Assembly (NCBI RefSeq): GCF_000150275.1
Contig: NW_002060965.1
Location: forward strand, 190,923 to 254,922
Reading direction: 5' to 3'
Length of the DNA: 64,000 nucleotides
Origin: Trichoplax adhaerens
Lineage: Eukaryota; Placozoa; Uniplacotomia; Trichoplacea; Trichoplacidae
Shown here one piece after another: positions 38,437-52,337 of the stretch (its first letter is position 1; every line of letters starts with the position of its first letter). The notes under the pieces are model-generated. The model searched no databases and was not told the origin of the DNA. It worked only from the letters and a program-made list of their open reading frames with translations. The position numbers and the translations under genes were made by a program.

Positions 38437-41400
38437 AGAAAGTCACATAAAAAACAGGATTTATTTAATCAAGTAGAGCTGTATTACGCTATCGTCGTTA
38501 ATCGTTGTCGTTTTCACTCTCGAAGTGTTCGAATTTTTAATAGTCAACCCGAAAAGTCTATATAAGAATAGCCTTTTTCGGTAAATTAATGTTCATAGTA
38601 ACGAGTGGGACCCAACAGTTACTGAAAACTTTAAGCAATTATTGAGATTGCATTTATTTATATCATTACGCATACGGCTCTCTTATACCTAGATCGAAAT
38701 GTATACCCTAATTAATCAATAAGAAACTGTTTTTTATATAAATGATTGGTCGTACGTATCATTATTCATGGCAATAGCATCCAAAATAGGTCAACAATAT
38801 CTCTAAATAAGTATCTTTAAAAGCAATTGTAGCAATTTTAAATGAAAACAAGATTGATGACGTAGTATAAGAGAGTAAACATTGTTATCCTTCAATCATA
38901 ACACGTTCTTATTATGAATATATCGTATAACTGTATGCTCGATATAGCATGGAAGAAGGGAGGAAATAACGATAAATCAGAGTCATCTATATGTCTGTCC
39001 TTATATTTTAACCAGTATCTACGACAAACAAATCTGCAAATATAGTACATTAGTATGTAAAAATCGAATGCTCAGATGCACATATTCAAACTACGTGAAT
39101 CTATGAGTACGAAATCGTCATGACAACCAAAGTTTAGAAAGATGATGATTACCTTGCTTACTGTTAGTTAACATTAATAATATTGTATTTATTCTAAAAT
39201 TTATGAATAACAATATCTTCAAACTGATGATAGACCATATTTTTGCAAAAGAAACGAATATTCTAGATTAATAAGTTGCAGTTGTCAACTTTTTTGTTAC
39301 CTTACATCATATCTGATTCTAGTCTATCGTAAATAGAAGCATGCATAATTAAAGCCATTATTTGTGACTAGTTAATAAGCTATGCAGTAATTATTAAGAG
39401 TTATATTATTTAGATTGGAAAATTCCACACTCTCTTTCGTACACTTTTGGAATATGGTTTGAAAATAAATAAACACAATGGCTATCATATACGAAAATAA
39501 GCGCTAAGGTTATAATTTAATGGATCGACAAGTATACTGCATTACGTATACTCTAATAGTAATAGTATCTGATAGTAATAAAGTACAATATTTTTTGTCT
39601 TACAGCCAAAAGCATAAAGCATAAAGCAATCTACTATAAAAAAAATCGGTGGCGTAGTATTCGTATGAATATCATCGTTTTCTAGCATTTGCTTGTTTAT
39701 TTTGTCACACGATTACTAAAAAGTCCATTTTTATCGATTCAAATTTCCTTTCCACTGAGAAAGCACATGAGACAATTAATTTATGGTTATTATGGTATCT
39801 TCCACAATATTTCATACTTTTTAATTGACCGAAATAATTTTAAAGAGCAATTACTTATTTGGACTATCTACAAAGTCATAGTGTTGGTATTGTACTTATA
39901 GATAAGTAATAATAATTATCATTGAATAATTTCTACTACAAATTTATAAACTAAATATTAAAGGTACTTCTTTTATTATACAGTACTAACTGCTGTATCA
40001 AAACTTGGATAGCAAAATGCAACTGAATTGCTTGATTTTGTGGCGGATGGTACGTTTACTGATGGGGCCTTAAAGTGAACAAATTTTACGTTTACTTATT
40101 ATTCGGTACTCATTAGAATAAAAATTTTCAAAATTATCTTGGCCTTATTGAATCAGAACAAGAATATATAACTGAAAATATAATATAACTTAGATTACAG
40201 TTTACCAGAAATTATAAGTATATCAAATATTGATAAACTTATTCGAGCAAAATAAAGTTAGTAATATTCACCGCAAAAACTGTAAACTATTTACCGGCAA
40301 TCTTGTCGTAATTAATGCCACGAAACTTTAAAGGACAAAAATAAAATACGCATTTATAAAATCTTTGAGACAGCGCGTAGATTGTCTCTATAGTCATTGC
40401 GTATACTATACCAACTTATATTAGTTATAACTCGAGTAAAGGAATTACAAGCAGAAATGTGAATGTAATTTTATTGCTTTAACATCTATTAAAAAACATA
40501 TGAATTTGGAGTAAAAGCTAGTTTTAGTAGGAAGTGGATAAGCTATGTTTATGCATTATCCAGAAATTTATCAATTTTTCAAAAGCATGACTCTCTTAAT
40601 AGGAAAAATAATATCAAAAACTAAAATTTGAAAAATTCGAGAAAGTTAAATCATTGAGTTGCAAAGCGCTCGAATATCTATACGATTCCATAAAGTTACA
40701 AGAAGTTGCTTATACCTTGCCGGTGTAAATACTATATTTTCATGGGATGAAAATATGAGTGATTACTTATCAATTTTATACGAGAGGAACATTTTTCGTG
40801 TCAAATTAAAAAATTAGCTCAATTTTATCAACTACGCAACATAAGTTTAGACGTCAGACTCAATGACTTGATAATAGATATCCAAAGACCAACATTCCAT
40901 AAATCAAGTAGCTATCGTGTAGCATTTATTTTATGATAGATTATCAGCCTTACTAACTACGCAGAGACAGCTGACTGCTTTTCAAAGTTATATATATTCA
41001 CGTCGATTTAAAATAATTTTACTTACTTGTTTTAAAATGGAGTGTAAGCTTTGAGTGATAATACTTTCATTTCATCGTTAATCAGAAATAAATGAAAGAA
41101 TCTTTGTGTAATTTCACCTTAAGGTCCAAAATTGCAGTTAATTTCAGTTTAAGCAAGTTTCAGTCTTTGTTAGATTTAAAAATCTTTCACGACATATGCT
41201 ATGTTACGACGTTCCTGTAGTGTTCTCTGAGCAGATAAAAGTAACCCAGTTCGAAAATCTTTGTCTATATATCACCGTCAATGAGTTCCGGTACATCAAA
41301 TAAATGGGAACTGTCAAATAAAAATAATGAATTGAATTTTATTGTATTTTAATTGGTATTATGCAGTCTAATTAAGAGGCTAAAGTTGATTTAACTAGAA

Positions 41401-43714
41401 GCTAAAAATTATTGAGAATAATAAAGTAACCTGTAAGGTTAAATATTTGACTTCATTTAGATGCTCTTCAGACGCTATAACATGGTTGAAAACGCATGCA
41501 CACTTATACGAAACTATTAATGTTAAATAAATATATATTACTTTCACAAGCAGTTTATCTAAATTTATGAAATTTATTTCATAATAAAAATAAAGTATAA
41601 TAAGCTGTAATTTATTAACTTTAGCCAGTTTTTAACATTGTAACATCATAAATTGATCAATAAGGCTGTAGTCCTGTTACTGGGCTTAATGATGTACGAT
41701 GATATTATCAGATATATCTTAAAGATTTTAACACTTTTCCTAAAGTCCCTGGTTTGATAAGTTTAATTGAAGTAAATCTAACAGAAATTTATCTAACCGT
41801 TTTCGCACCATGCATATTAAATTTTTCATAACATGCAATATATTAGAATATAATAAAAAGTTTTCAACTGTTAATGTCCTAGGTTACAGTTTTATTAAAT
41901 ATATTAAATGTTTCTGCTATTATTACGTTACAATAACAAGAGCGGCAGGTGCGTTAATCTCTCTTATATTCTGATACTTAAATAATTAATTCCATAACAT
42001 CTATGATAATGATAGATTGAAAAGCATGTTCTTTGTACCTGAGAGAGCTGCTACTTAACTTTAAACGGTGAACATTAGTAAAAATTCAAAACTGCTTAAA
42101 TAGCATTGCGGGATATTAAACAGAAGTGTATGATTAATTAAGTGATTCAGCGAATTTAAAATTTTGCTTCAGGTAGTATGGCTCGGAATATCCATTTAAA
42201 AATAACATCTCGCAGTCAACATTGTAGGAAATGGAATGACGGTGAAATAGGCTTTCATTGATGATTTTTTGAGTATCTATTCATCATTTGCATAGATATA
42301 AGAGCTCAAGCAGACAAATATTAAATTCTGTCTATTAACTCTTTCTAGATGCATAACATATTCATTTTTGAGAGAACTCGGGAAATAATTTGTTTCTTTT
42401 CGTCGAATTAGAGATTATTTTGTGAAATGAAAGCTATGAGCTATAGCTAATAATAAATTGCATCATAGATATTGTTGATGACAAATAGTTATTCATGCGT
42501 TAATAAATTTACTTTTAAGTATTAAAGAATTCATAAAAAAGGGATACTTGAACACTTTTACGATTTGTTAATTCTTTAATATGAAAAATAAACAAAAAAA
42601 TGATAAGTATAATTACCATATGATATCTAGATAACAATTATTTAGTCTAAATACGATAAGCAGTATCACATCTGATAATTATCTATTTAATGACGCATAA
42701 CTACCCGGATACTATTTCACATTTTAATCAATAAAATAGATTTTAATGCCTTCTCATGCCTTAAACGGACCCCAATCAATAAATAATTTAGTTTATCTAG
42801 GACGTAATGTTATAATTTCTAATTTAGTCTACCTATTTCAAACATAAAATTTATAAGGTATTTTATCACTTCAATAGCGTCCCTATCGCATTTATTTATT
42901 GTATGAATGAGTAATACGTTAGATTTGAAGGTAGGCCTTAATAGCTGGAATGTAAGTGATACAGTATTCTCATGTGACCGCTATTTGATTCTTGGTCGGT
43001 TTAATGCTAGTTTTAATTAAATTCATTCAACAGAAATAGTGCAACTAGCAACTACAACTATCATATTCTTATACTAAGGCCCTTACCCAATGCTTACTTA
43101 ATACTAATAAAGTTTCGAAATGTTAATAGTGATGATCACAAAGGCTCTATGGTGCTATGTAGTAATCATTTAGTGGTGAATATATTGATTGATGATTCAT
43201 TTGCTCTTTGAGTTTATCACAAACTCCCGTGTAACAAGATAACGTTGTGATCGAATCTACGATCTCGCAATAATTAGTACGCCTTCGCTTTACGTTATAC
43301 TTCTAACCTTAGAAACTAAGAACTAACTTTTATTAATTTGTCCAATCGTTTATATAGATTTTATCTACAAGCTTTTACCCACCTCTTAGAATACTACCAA
43401 TCCAACTATAGATATAAATGACCTTTAACACATCACAATTTAAATCGTACCGTCTACAATCTATATCTGGTTACGTACTCCTCGGCTTACAATATCATTG
43501 CAGCCGCAAAGCATGTACTATTTTGGTGCAGTGAGTTAGCACCGTGAAATATTTTCAGAAGCCTTTAGCTGTTGGAAAAATTAATATTGCGACAGTTTTT
43601 CTTTATCAGGCTTTGAATGAACTCATGGAAGCAAATTCTTACAATTATGCAATTATTAATTTATTCTATTAGCGGCAGTTGCTAGACGCAGTTATCATAT
43701 ATCTAGTAGCTATA
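38437..43714. other. intergenic, nothing recognised
   Basis: AT-rich DNA. The only plus-strand frame of note (39689-39901) begins at a non-ATG codon and has no domain. No LTR or tandem unit found. Confidence 0.5.
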
Positions 43715-44157
43715 TGTCACAAACCAGCTTCGTGACAAGGATAACGTAAAATAAATCTCTAAATTACTATAGTCTCCGGGATTCAGTATCCCTTAACTAC
43801 CTCACAAGAATTTAGACGCCTTTGATTCTACGTTAAACTCAACTAGATAATTGAGAGCTATTTTATTCAACTATCTGACGGGTTTATATACCCTTCTAAT
43901 GCAGCTAACAATCGCGAGTCATCTTATAAAAATACCTAGGTGAGAACATCTACTACGTAATTTTTCACAGTCGGACTACAGTGTGTCCATTCACTGAATC
44001 ATTTCAGCGCACATTACAGCACAGCATTAAATTTACTGTAACACATTTATAATTAGAGTAATTCGTATTGTAAGTATCTAGTTGGTAATATATTATCACT
44101 GTATTATATTAACCAAATTTAGATAACTATTTCTTCACGGTAGTTCGTACCGTGACG
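43715..44157 (-). mobile_element. solo LTR, family A copy 2 (443 bp)
   Basis: Collinear with the copy at 32.5 kb, very similar by eye and in the same orientation. Flanked by CTATA on both sides (43710-43714 and 44158-44162). The end corresponding to the final CA reads CG, probably by mutation. TATA box and aataaag on minus are retained. Confidence 0.82.
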
Positions 44158-44162
44158 CTATA

Positions 44163-46659
44163 GTAAAATTAAAGCCCGAGCTGGATTCTAATTGGGCGCG
44201 GTAATAATATCTTCCTTCACGCAGAAAACTCTAGCTTGTGAAAGCTGACATAATTAAAGTAAAATTCATCCATAAAAATTGACTTAGTGTTCAGCTTTGA
44301 GTGTTTGAGTCTATAATTACTGGTATTCAAAGTATTTAAATTTCCTTATTAAACATCATTAGGGTCATAATTGTAAAGCTCCATTACAGTAAATTTGGCT
44401 GAAATAGAAATTTTTCGACGGTAGTTATGCAGCATATAATTCAATTGAATTCAATTCTTTCAACAAAATTAAAGTATCATACCGTCTGGTAGTGGATATA
44501 AATCGCAGCGTGACAGATATGAATACTTAAATTATTTAACGCTTAATTTAATTAAACTTAATTATTTTAAAAGGATTAAAGTATCACATAGTCAGAAAGG
44601 GGATGAATGAGTAAATTGTAGCGTGCTGGATATGAACATTTACGTTTGAACTCTATAATATCTTTATTCTGATAAATGCCAACATAAGCATTATACCCTG
44701 AGTATGCCATTATAAAACACAAACCCGAATGTTTACCTCGTACACGTTCACATATTAACAACGATTCTGCTATAATACTACAATAATAATATTTTAGATT
44801 GTGACCTTAAACCAGTCAATTATATTTGCGGCACTTACTAATTCACTAGTAAGTATCACCAGCATAATAGAAATACAAGAGAGGCGTAGAATCATTCTAA
44901 GCGCCGACAGTGAGTTCATAATTACTTTATTTCTCTAACAGACGATGTAATACTGGATTAATCAAACAATCTATTTCAGGCGTTTCTAATTTCTAATTAA
45001 ACATTGCAAGATTACCATAATTTATAACTATAGAATATTTAATAATTGCACGTTTTATGTTTCCAAACAACTATTCGGCTATTTAGCTGATTAGGAAAAG
45101 ATGGAATTTTTGTTGTAATTTCCATATAAAGGCAAGTTTGATATGAAATAGTAACCGACTTACAAATTAAATTACACTTTGAGCTAGTAATTGCAGAGCT
45201 GCACAATTTATGAAACTTAAAAGCAGCTGATATAGACAATAATATCAAAGAATGCGTTATCGTGATTGTTTCTGTTTGTCATAAAGTAGAGACAGATTTT
45301 ATTGCAATAATGGCAGCTATTTAAATCCAGATATAACATCATTGAGTTCTATTTAATCTTATGTTAAAATTTTAATTAATAGACTTATACTTCTGTTTTA
45401 TACCAATATAATTTTAATCCAGACTAATCCTGCATTGGGTGTCAAATTCAGTAGTATCCATCTAATTTGAAAGGTATTCATGCTAATTTACTACTCAGAT
45501 ATCTTGCATGTAATTTCTCTTAATCTTAATTTCTTTTGAACGCATAGAATTAGCTGCGGTAAGCGTCGATTTTTTTATGCATAATGAAATTTTAAAATAT
45601 AACGTGATACACCTGCTCTAATATAAGTCTAATAACTTAACAATACGCCTATAGGCAACTAATAATTAGTATATGCGTTTATGGGGAAGTAATTTAAAAT
45701 TGAATGAAATTAAATTTTCAATCATAAAACAATTGCTGACTTCCTATTCACTTCTTCTTTAAGGTCTAGATTTATAGCCGAATTAAGCGTATAAGATACG
45801 TCAACGATTATTAGAAATCATTAAAATTGAATATTGCTATAGATTATAAAGACTATAAACAATTAATCTCCTGCAAGTTAATACAGTCTTCCTAAAACCT
45901 GCAAACGCTAATTATATTAATCGCTCCTACATTTCAGGATTATGCCTAGTTATTATTATACTGGTAACTATTGGCAAACGTGCGGAAGTAAAACAGTTTT
46001 GAATAATTCACAATGCTCTTGCAGCATAAAAATCAAAAATCATAGAATTTTAATGCTCAATATTGACTACACTTTTTTATTACTTATGGCTTTTGATAAC
46101 AAAAGCGATTAGTAGATTGAAAACTAAAAATCTCGGACAATTACGATGGAGGAATAAAAGATATTTTCGTGGTTAAAAAGTACTGCAGGTGCAATAATCT
46201 TAAGTTTACTGCAGTAGCTATAAGTGCAGTAAACTAATGTATACTTCTATATTTTAGTAAGTTGGAGTACTTATAGTTACGATCATCGACATATACAAAA
46301 CGGAGGGTTCCATGAGATTGAGTATGTCAGCTGATATTTCGCTACGCAAAATAAAAGCAAATCTGTCTTATAGTAGACGTAGCTGACATATGAAGGACGT
46401 AACCATAAAGAATTAAAAATAATTCATATTATACATTTCATCTGATGCTAAATATGTTTTATTGAAGGCATTGGAAATGAGAAAAATAGCATTTAAAATT
46501 GCAACAAAGACTGACGCAGCGGCGATTTAGTATAGGAAATATTTTAAATTGTTCTTCAAAGCATAGCAGAATTATCGCACCCATTATTGTCGATATCCTA
46601 AGTTTTACTTTATTTTTAAAATAAAGATTAATAAATTATCGCATTTTAGAGTTTATTTA
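44163..46659. other. intergenic; one weak 108-bp direct repeat
   Basis: About 44467-44540 and 44575-44645 share attaaagtatca, ggatataaat- or ggatgaatg-like and gatatgaa phrases at low identity. No gene is supported; the minus frames at 44576-44761 and 45039-45248 lack recognisable features. Confidence 0.4.
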
Positions 46660-47240
46660 CTTAAGTTTAAGATATTAATTCAGGAAGTCAGGTATCTAAT
46701 AATGTTGAACCAAGATTCTCTATTCACTAAATACAGTCAATCAATATTGGCTATTTCTATAAAATCATGTCGCATAGAACTGAGTTCTTTGGTTCATGGC
46801 ATCCTTTAAGTTTGCTTAACCTAAGATATTAATTCAGAAAGTTCGATCTTTCTATAAAATCAAGTTACGTATCATCGAGTTCTTCGCTTCATAACATATT
46901 AATTAAAGTTTAACTAACTCTTAGATATTAATTCAGGAGGTTAGATTTCCAATAATGCCAAACCTAGACGGACTGTTTACTAGTCACAGTCAATTGATAT
47001 TGGCTATTTGTATAAAATCTTGTCGCATACAATATAATTAATTTCTTTGCTTCATAATATATTCTTTAAAGTTTACTTAACTTCCAAGGTATTAACTCAG
47101 GAAGTTATGTCTCCAATAATGCCGAACCTAGACCGTCTAATTACTAACCATAGTCAATTGATATTGGCTATTTCTATAAAAATTTTGTCCTATATAATTG
47201 AGTTCTTAGGCTCATAGCATATTCTTTACCTTCAAGGGAT
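46660..47240. repeat. AT-rich tandem repeat, unit about 155-165 bp with a short copy
   Basis: The phrase gatattaattcag recurs at about 46671, 46825, 46924 and 47089. Full units also share caataatgcc-aaccta-ac, cagtcaattgatattggctatttctataaaatc and gagttctt-gcttcat. The second copy is shortened to about 99 bp. The array ends about 650 bp upstream of the TPR gene at 47.9 kb. Confidence 0.75.
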
Positions 47241-47890
47241 TAATATTGATGGTGATATTATTTATAACTCTATTATGCCAGTCACTATAGAATTAAATAG
47301 TAAAATCCTTTATGAATTTGGCCACTCAGAATCAAATTGAAAACTAGTCCTAGCATGGTATTAATATTTACAATACCTCCATGAATGCGTATAAAAGCGA
47401 AAGAATTGAAATTGTTTTATTTTTCTAAATCATAAAAGCTGATATTTGTTAATTAACTTAGATTACTTATATTATCTGTTCAAATCAAAAATTTAAATAA
47501 AATTCTTTCTTGAAAGGGACTAGAGGGTGACGGTGACAGAATGATTTCCCTGGGATGAAACTGTTAGTTACATTAACTGCAGTTATTATTTAAGAAGCAG
47601 TTCTTAAAATAAATTCACTCCGATAGATCATTATTTTTCGCCCTTGAGACATTAACAATTAGGTAATAAATTGGACGAAATTTTTGCATCCTTGGAGCGA
47701 CGAACGTGAATTTAAAGTTGTTTTGCATTCATTCCAATTTAATAATCATTATTTCAAGAAAAATTAAAAAAACTACTTTTAGAGCAGATTGATTTTATTG
47801 GCACATGATCAATTTGATTTAATTGCAATCTCCTTTTCAGCGATTTTGATTTACGTGAGAGAAGATAATTAGATTATATTTACTTCAAGC
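47241..47890. other. 5' flank of the second TPR gene
   Basis: No gene. A pyrimidine stretch ending ctccttttcag at about 47840 could be a 3' splice site inside a 5' UTR. No TATA box is evident. Confidence 0.3.
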
Positions 47891-48769
47891 ATGGGTCAAA
47901 AACCGAGTCATAAGGTGAAATTGTCTATTGGAGGCCGTAGCGACGATCGAATACAACATTTACTGCAATCGGGTCGTCGATATCGTCAACATAAGGACTA
48001 CGAACGCGCTAAAAAGCAATATATTAAAGCTCTTGATAGTGTCATTAATAATAAGCTAGAAAAAGTTCTATATCGAAATCGATTACTGTTAGAAATTTTC
48101 CTTGATATTTCTCGCTGCCATCGAAAACTTTTACAAGTGGATGAAGCAAATTATTACTGTAGACTTGCTGAAAATGTAGCTAAACAAATTCGAAATCAAC
48201 TCGCTAACGATCACAGTTTAGATTCTATTTCCGATTGCGACATGAAAAAGCAAGATCATGCAGCATTAGATACCCACAATTTGGATCATTTTGGAAGGAA
48301 CGAATTAAGAAGTTATGACTTGGCAATTGGTATATTATATGGTAAGATTGGAAGAATGTATTTTGCACAATGTAAATACAGTGAAGCTTTACCTATCTGT
48401 AAAACAGCAATCAATATTCAAACGACATTGCGTAGCAAATGTGATCAAGATATCGCTACATTATATGATGTTATTGGACATGTCTATAAATATAAAAGTA
48501 AGTACGATGAAGCTTTGTCACACTATCAAGCCTCGTTAAATATGAGGCAAGAATTGAAAGAAACAAATAAGTTAGACCTAGCTAACTCTTATGAAAACAT
48601 TGCTGATATCTATAGTAGACAACGGAAATTAGATGATGCTTTATCCTTATATGAAACATCGCGAAACCTTAGACAAGAAATATTAGGAAATGACGCCATC
48701 GAAATTAAGCATTCAAATGGGCGTATAACCAAAATCCTTTATTTACAAGACAAACATAACGATCTATGA
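47891..48769 (+). CDS. TPR protein, short paralogue (292 aa)
   Basis: Probable cytoplasmic TPR adaptor. It starts at ATG with MGQKPSH, which fits the N-myristoylation pattern (Gly2, small Ser6). Residues about 22-95 hold a divergent TPR pair with LLQSG, KDYERAK and YIKALD, matching the start of the large TPR protein and of the paralogue at 56.7 kb. A poorly conserved linker follows (about 96-135). Three KLC-type TPR units come next (about 138-270), such as KYDEALSHYQASLNMRQ. It ends in a short polar tail. It is far shorter than the 24-unit gene nearby, as if an ancestral form or one that lost the central array. Intron-less over its coding length as read. Confidence 0.85.
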   Translation: MGQKPSHKVKLSIGGRSDDRIQHLLQSGRRYRQHKDYERAKKQYIKALDSVINNKLEKVLYRNRLLLEIFLDISRCHRKLLQVDEANYYCRLAENVAKQIRNQLANDHSLDSISDCDMKKQDHAALDTHNLDHFGRNELRSYDLAIGILYGKIGRMYFAQCKYSEALPICKTAINIQTTLRSKCDQDIATLYDVIGHVYKYKSKYDEALSHYQASLNMRQELKETNKLDLANSYENIADIYSRQRKLDDALSLYETSRNLRQEILGNDAIEIKHSNGRITKILYLQDKHNDL

Positions 48770-48839
48770 AAAGTGCTGAAGTCGAAATTTTCATAGCAGA
48801 AATTACAAAATTACTATAATTACGAAATGTAATCATTAT

Positions 48840-49462
48840 TAGTAATGGGTTTATTGGTTAACAAACCATCACGCGATCTCTTGCAATTCGACCTTGAAAT
48901 TAAGGCATGATGTATAAATCGTTACAACTATTGGTCATATTTCCTTAATTCTAAGTGTAAGGACTATTAGTTGATTTATTATTAACAAGCCATCACGCGA
49001 TCATTTGCAAATGGAATGTAAAATGGAAGTTATAAGTAGATACAACTGTTGGTCACATCATTTTGATGCTAAGTGTAAGGAATAGTAGTTGATTTATTAT
49101 TAACAAGTCATCACGTGATCATTTGCAAATGGCTAGTGAAATTAAAGCACTAAATTTATACAACTGTTGATCACATTATCTTGATTCCAACTGCAAAAAA
49201 TAGTAGTTGATTTATTATTAACAACTCATCACGCGATCGCTTGCAAATGGATAGTGAAATGGAAGCACTAAATTAATATAACTGTTGGTCACATTATCTT
49301 AATTCTATATGCAAGAACTAGCTGTTGATTTATTATTAATAAATCATTATTCGATCTTTTGCAAATGGACTATGAAATTAAAGTACTGAATTGAAACAGC
49401 TGTTGGTGATACTATCTCGATTCTACTTACAGGGGCTGTTATTAATTTATATTGAATAAAAC
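48840..49462. repeat. tandem repeat, unit about 118 bp, about 5 copies
   Basis: The phrase catcacgcgatc (or a close variant) begins at 48867, 48991, 49109, 49227 and 49345, with spacings 124, 118, 118 and 118. Each unit has ttgatttattattaac before it and ttgcaaatgg, then caactgttggtcacat, after it. The array begins about 70 bp after the TPR stop codon, so it may lie in the 3' UTR. Divergence between copies increases toward both ends. Confidence 0.85.
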
Positions 49463-49549
49463 CGCAAGTGAAGATTTAAGTTCTTGGCAATGTAGGCTTT
49501 TCACTTTTTAACACTTTTCATTTCCTTGCTCAGCTTTTTTCTTCTAAAG

Positions 49550-49603
49550 GAAATCATTTCACATCATCGAGGCAAATTGCTCTCGAATTCCATGCTCTAT
49601 GAG
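49550..49603 (+). CDS. candidate short exon, unidentified
   Basis: A strong acceptor (pyrimidine run cagcttttttcttctaaag) and donor TGAG|GTAGAT enclose 54 nt, open in two frames. GC is above the surroundings. It could be an exon of a gene that also includes the membrane-protein exon at 49.9 kb, but the two phases do not match directly, so another exon would be needed. Confidence 0.3.
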
Positions 49604-49915
49604 GTAGATAAGATAATAGGCATGATGAGTATCTTTTCCTTCCTTTTCGCCTAACTGGTCCTTTCTCCTGCGCTTTTCAAATAATGTAGTTAAATTGATC
49701 ATCATTCTCGTCTTGATGTATCATACTATGTTAAAACAGATGACTGCAATTTAGAAAGCAATTTATTACTATCAAAATAGAGGCGTTAAATTAACCTTCT
49801 AACAGTGCAGTTATTTCTTGCTGAATGACATTTTAACTGTGAAAGCAATTTATGTGTGGAGATTTTCATTACTTCAATTTCTTTCAATCAATTTTGTAAC
49901 GGCTTTTGATTTTAG

Positions 49916-50157
49916 TAGGAAATAGCTTACTTTCTATTCATTGTGGTGGCTCTAACAGTGTGATAGTATATTTTTATGAGCTGATCTCTATCATCCTTCT
50001 TTACGCACGCCCAACAGTTTCTTTGACCTGTCTTATGTTAGTATTAAAATTGATCCAAGTCATTATCATTGCAGCGATAGCTATGACTAATAGAATATTT
50101 CTCAGACGTTTGCATTCCTTTTTTACGGTATTAATACTCAAAATAAAGCATCAGTGA
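49916..50157 (+). CDS. candidate terminal exon encoding a two-helix membrane segment
   Basis: A long pyrimidine-rich tract ends in ttgattttag. From there about 80 codons are open to TGA in phase 1, without a plausible ATG near the front. The translation has two hydrophobic stretches (VIVYFYELISIILLY and LVLKLIQVIIIAAIAM) and ends in a basic tail (NRIFLRRLHSF ... KIKHQ), consistent with the C-terminus of an integral membrane protein. Family not recognised. Confidence 0.33.
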
Positions 50158-52332
50158 AAGTGTCGTTACTTTTGATATTCCTTGTGAAAAGAGTACATAC
50201 AAAATTTTAATATATTGGCATAAAAAGCTTTTAATCTAATTTGTATCAGTAAAATGACTTATTTGATCAATCCTGTAATTAATACCCGTATTGAGAGTAG
50301 AAATGACTAGATATTAAGTTGATAATTGAGGATGAAATAGTCATGACGGACTAACTTTTTACGTTTCTTACTTGGAAAAATCACGTAATATTGAAATAAA
50401 TGGACCTTAACCTAAATAGCGTCAGTAGATGGTAAGAACACTTATTTTGCTTATTAATTTGTGTGAAAGTACAATTCTAGAATATTAGATTAAATAATAT
50501 TAAAATAAGTATTGGAAAAAGTTAGATACTAGCTATTGCAGCATTTTCTGCCTGTTGTTAGCACGTTTATGTGTTGCTACTTACCCTTAGAGATTAGGCG
50601 CTTATACTCTTAGAAAATAGAATTGATTGAAGACCACTAATTATCTAAATCACAAATCGAACGTAGTAGCAGTCCGGCTATTACATCTAAATATTCTCTC
50701 GACAAACATATAAAGAAATGAAAGGATTCTGTTCGATGTCGTTTTAGTTTTGTTAATTAGATATAAGCAAGTAAGATAAAGATATCTGATTTTGCCATTT
50801 TAAGTTATAGTATGGTAATATAATAACCAAATTAGCAATGGAATTTGAAAATATTAAAAGTCATACCAATTCTATAATTTCGCTAGCATCAAGGCACTGT
50901 AGTGACATACACAAGTAAAAATAATTATCTCTTGATTTTATATGTACAAATTAGCTGTCATTAAATGTGATGATCCTGTTTGTAGTTCAAATACTGCATT
51001 TTATCGCAATATTTGCTGTGATTAAATCGTATACTCCGTAGTTCAGTACTTAAAATTCTTCCATAATTTGGGCTAGGTTGATTTTTACTTTAAATTATTT
51101 GTATAAGCATTTGTGCATCTAATTTCGAAGAACATTTTTATTAAAACTCTGCCTGTCAAGATATCTTTCTATCCATTATTATTTTAAAGGTTTTTATTGC
51201 TTATCGCATGAGTTGAATAAAGTATTACGTTAGCTAAATAATGTCAGGTTTCTGATTTTCTTTCTGTTTTAAAGGCTATTAGCAGCTATTCAATATATTA
51301 TTGCATAGGGCAATTCTTTCATTGCTAGCATCTTTCAAGATCGGGTTAGACTGCTTTGGTGTGGAATGCTATATGATTGGTACTAAATTTGTACTTACTA
51401 TACGACGGCAAATGTAGTTATTTAAAGCTCTTTTGCTACCTTCTGTAATATAGCTAAAAGACTAACTTCACTATGTTACTTAACTAAACTTGCCTAATCT
51501 AAACTAATTAGATTTCCCTAGATAACTAACAATAACTGAGAAATGCACTTTCGGAATCTTTTAACTATAGCTTTATTCTAGAAAATGCAAGTCTAATTTA
51601 ATATTCAAAATCAATCATTCAAATAGCTTTTCTAGCCATAAAACCGGTTTACGATGTGTGATATATTTCGACCTATGAAACTTCGTGAATGCATTAAATT
51701 ATTCCTAGTCTAATCCAGTGAATCTGTAATATTACTATAGATTAACTTGATGTTTGCTCTAGCTTATAATTAACAGGATTTATATTGAATTTACCATTGA
51801 CAATTCATATACCATATTTAGTATAATTTAACCTGTATTAGGAACAGGTTTGTATCGGCTATATTAAGTCATAAAATAATTCATGTACATATCCAAATTA
51901 ATAACTATCTTAACGTGATATATATGTTAACCTATATACATGTCTAAATTAAGTAAGTTATCATTCATCACGGTAAATTCACTACTATGACACACTAGGA
52001 TACTTACTTTGTTACTCTAGGAAGGTTTCTTCATCCTAACTTCAATTAGATCGCTATATTTCGCGAGAAATGATGTTTAAAAATTCTATTCATAACTAAT
52101 TATGAATGATCGATACCAAAGGCGGTTTTCTCGAATTGTCTATAGTCCATGAAAATGCACGACATAAAGGATCCTTTTGATTTCTATATACATAACCGAA
52201 TAATTAATAACATTCTACAGATTTTGGGTCATCATGGAGCTATTTAATTTCATATTGCTTCCTTGTAAAAATGATTGAGACTTGTAAGATCGCAAATATC
52301 TGGTATACCTTCATGGTCCTCCAATTAAATAA
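50158..52332. other. intergenic, nothing recognised
   Basis: AT-rich DNA without supported gene or repeat before the composite LTR. Confidence 0.5.
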
Positions 52333-52337
52333 ATAGG

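Noticed and set aside
48840-49462. CRISPR-like regular repeats
   Set aside because: The whole 118-bp unit repeats with no unique spacers, in a eukaryotic context; it is a minisatellite.
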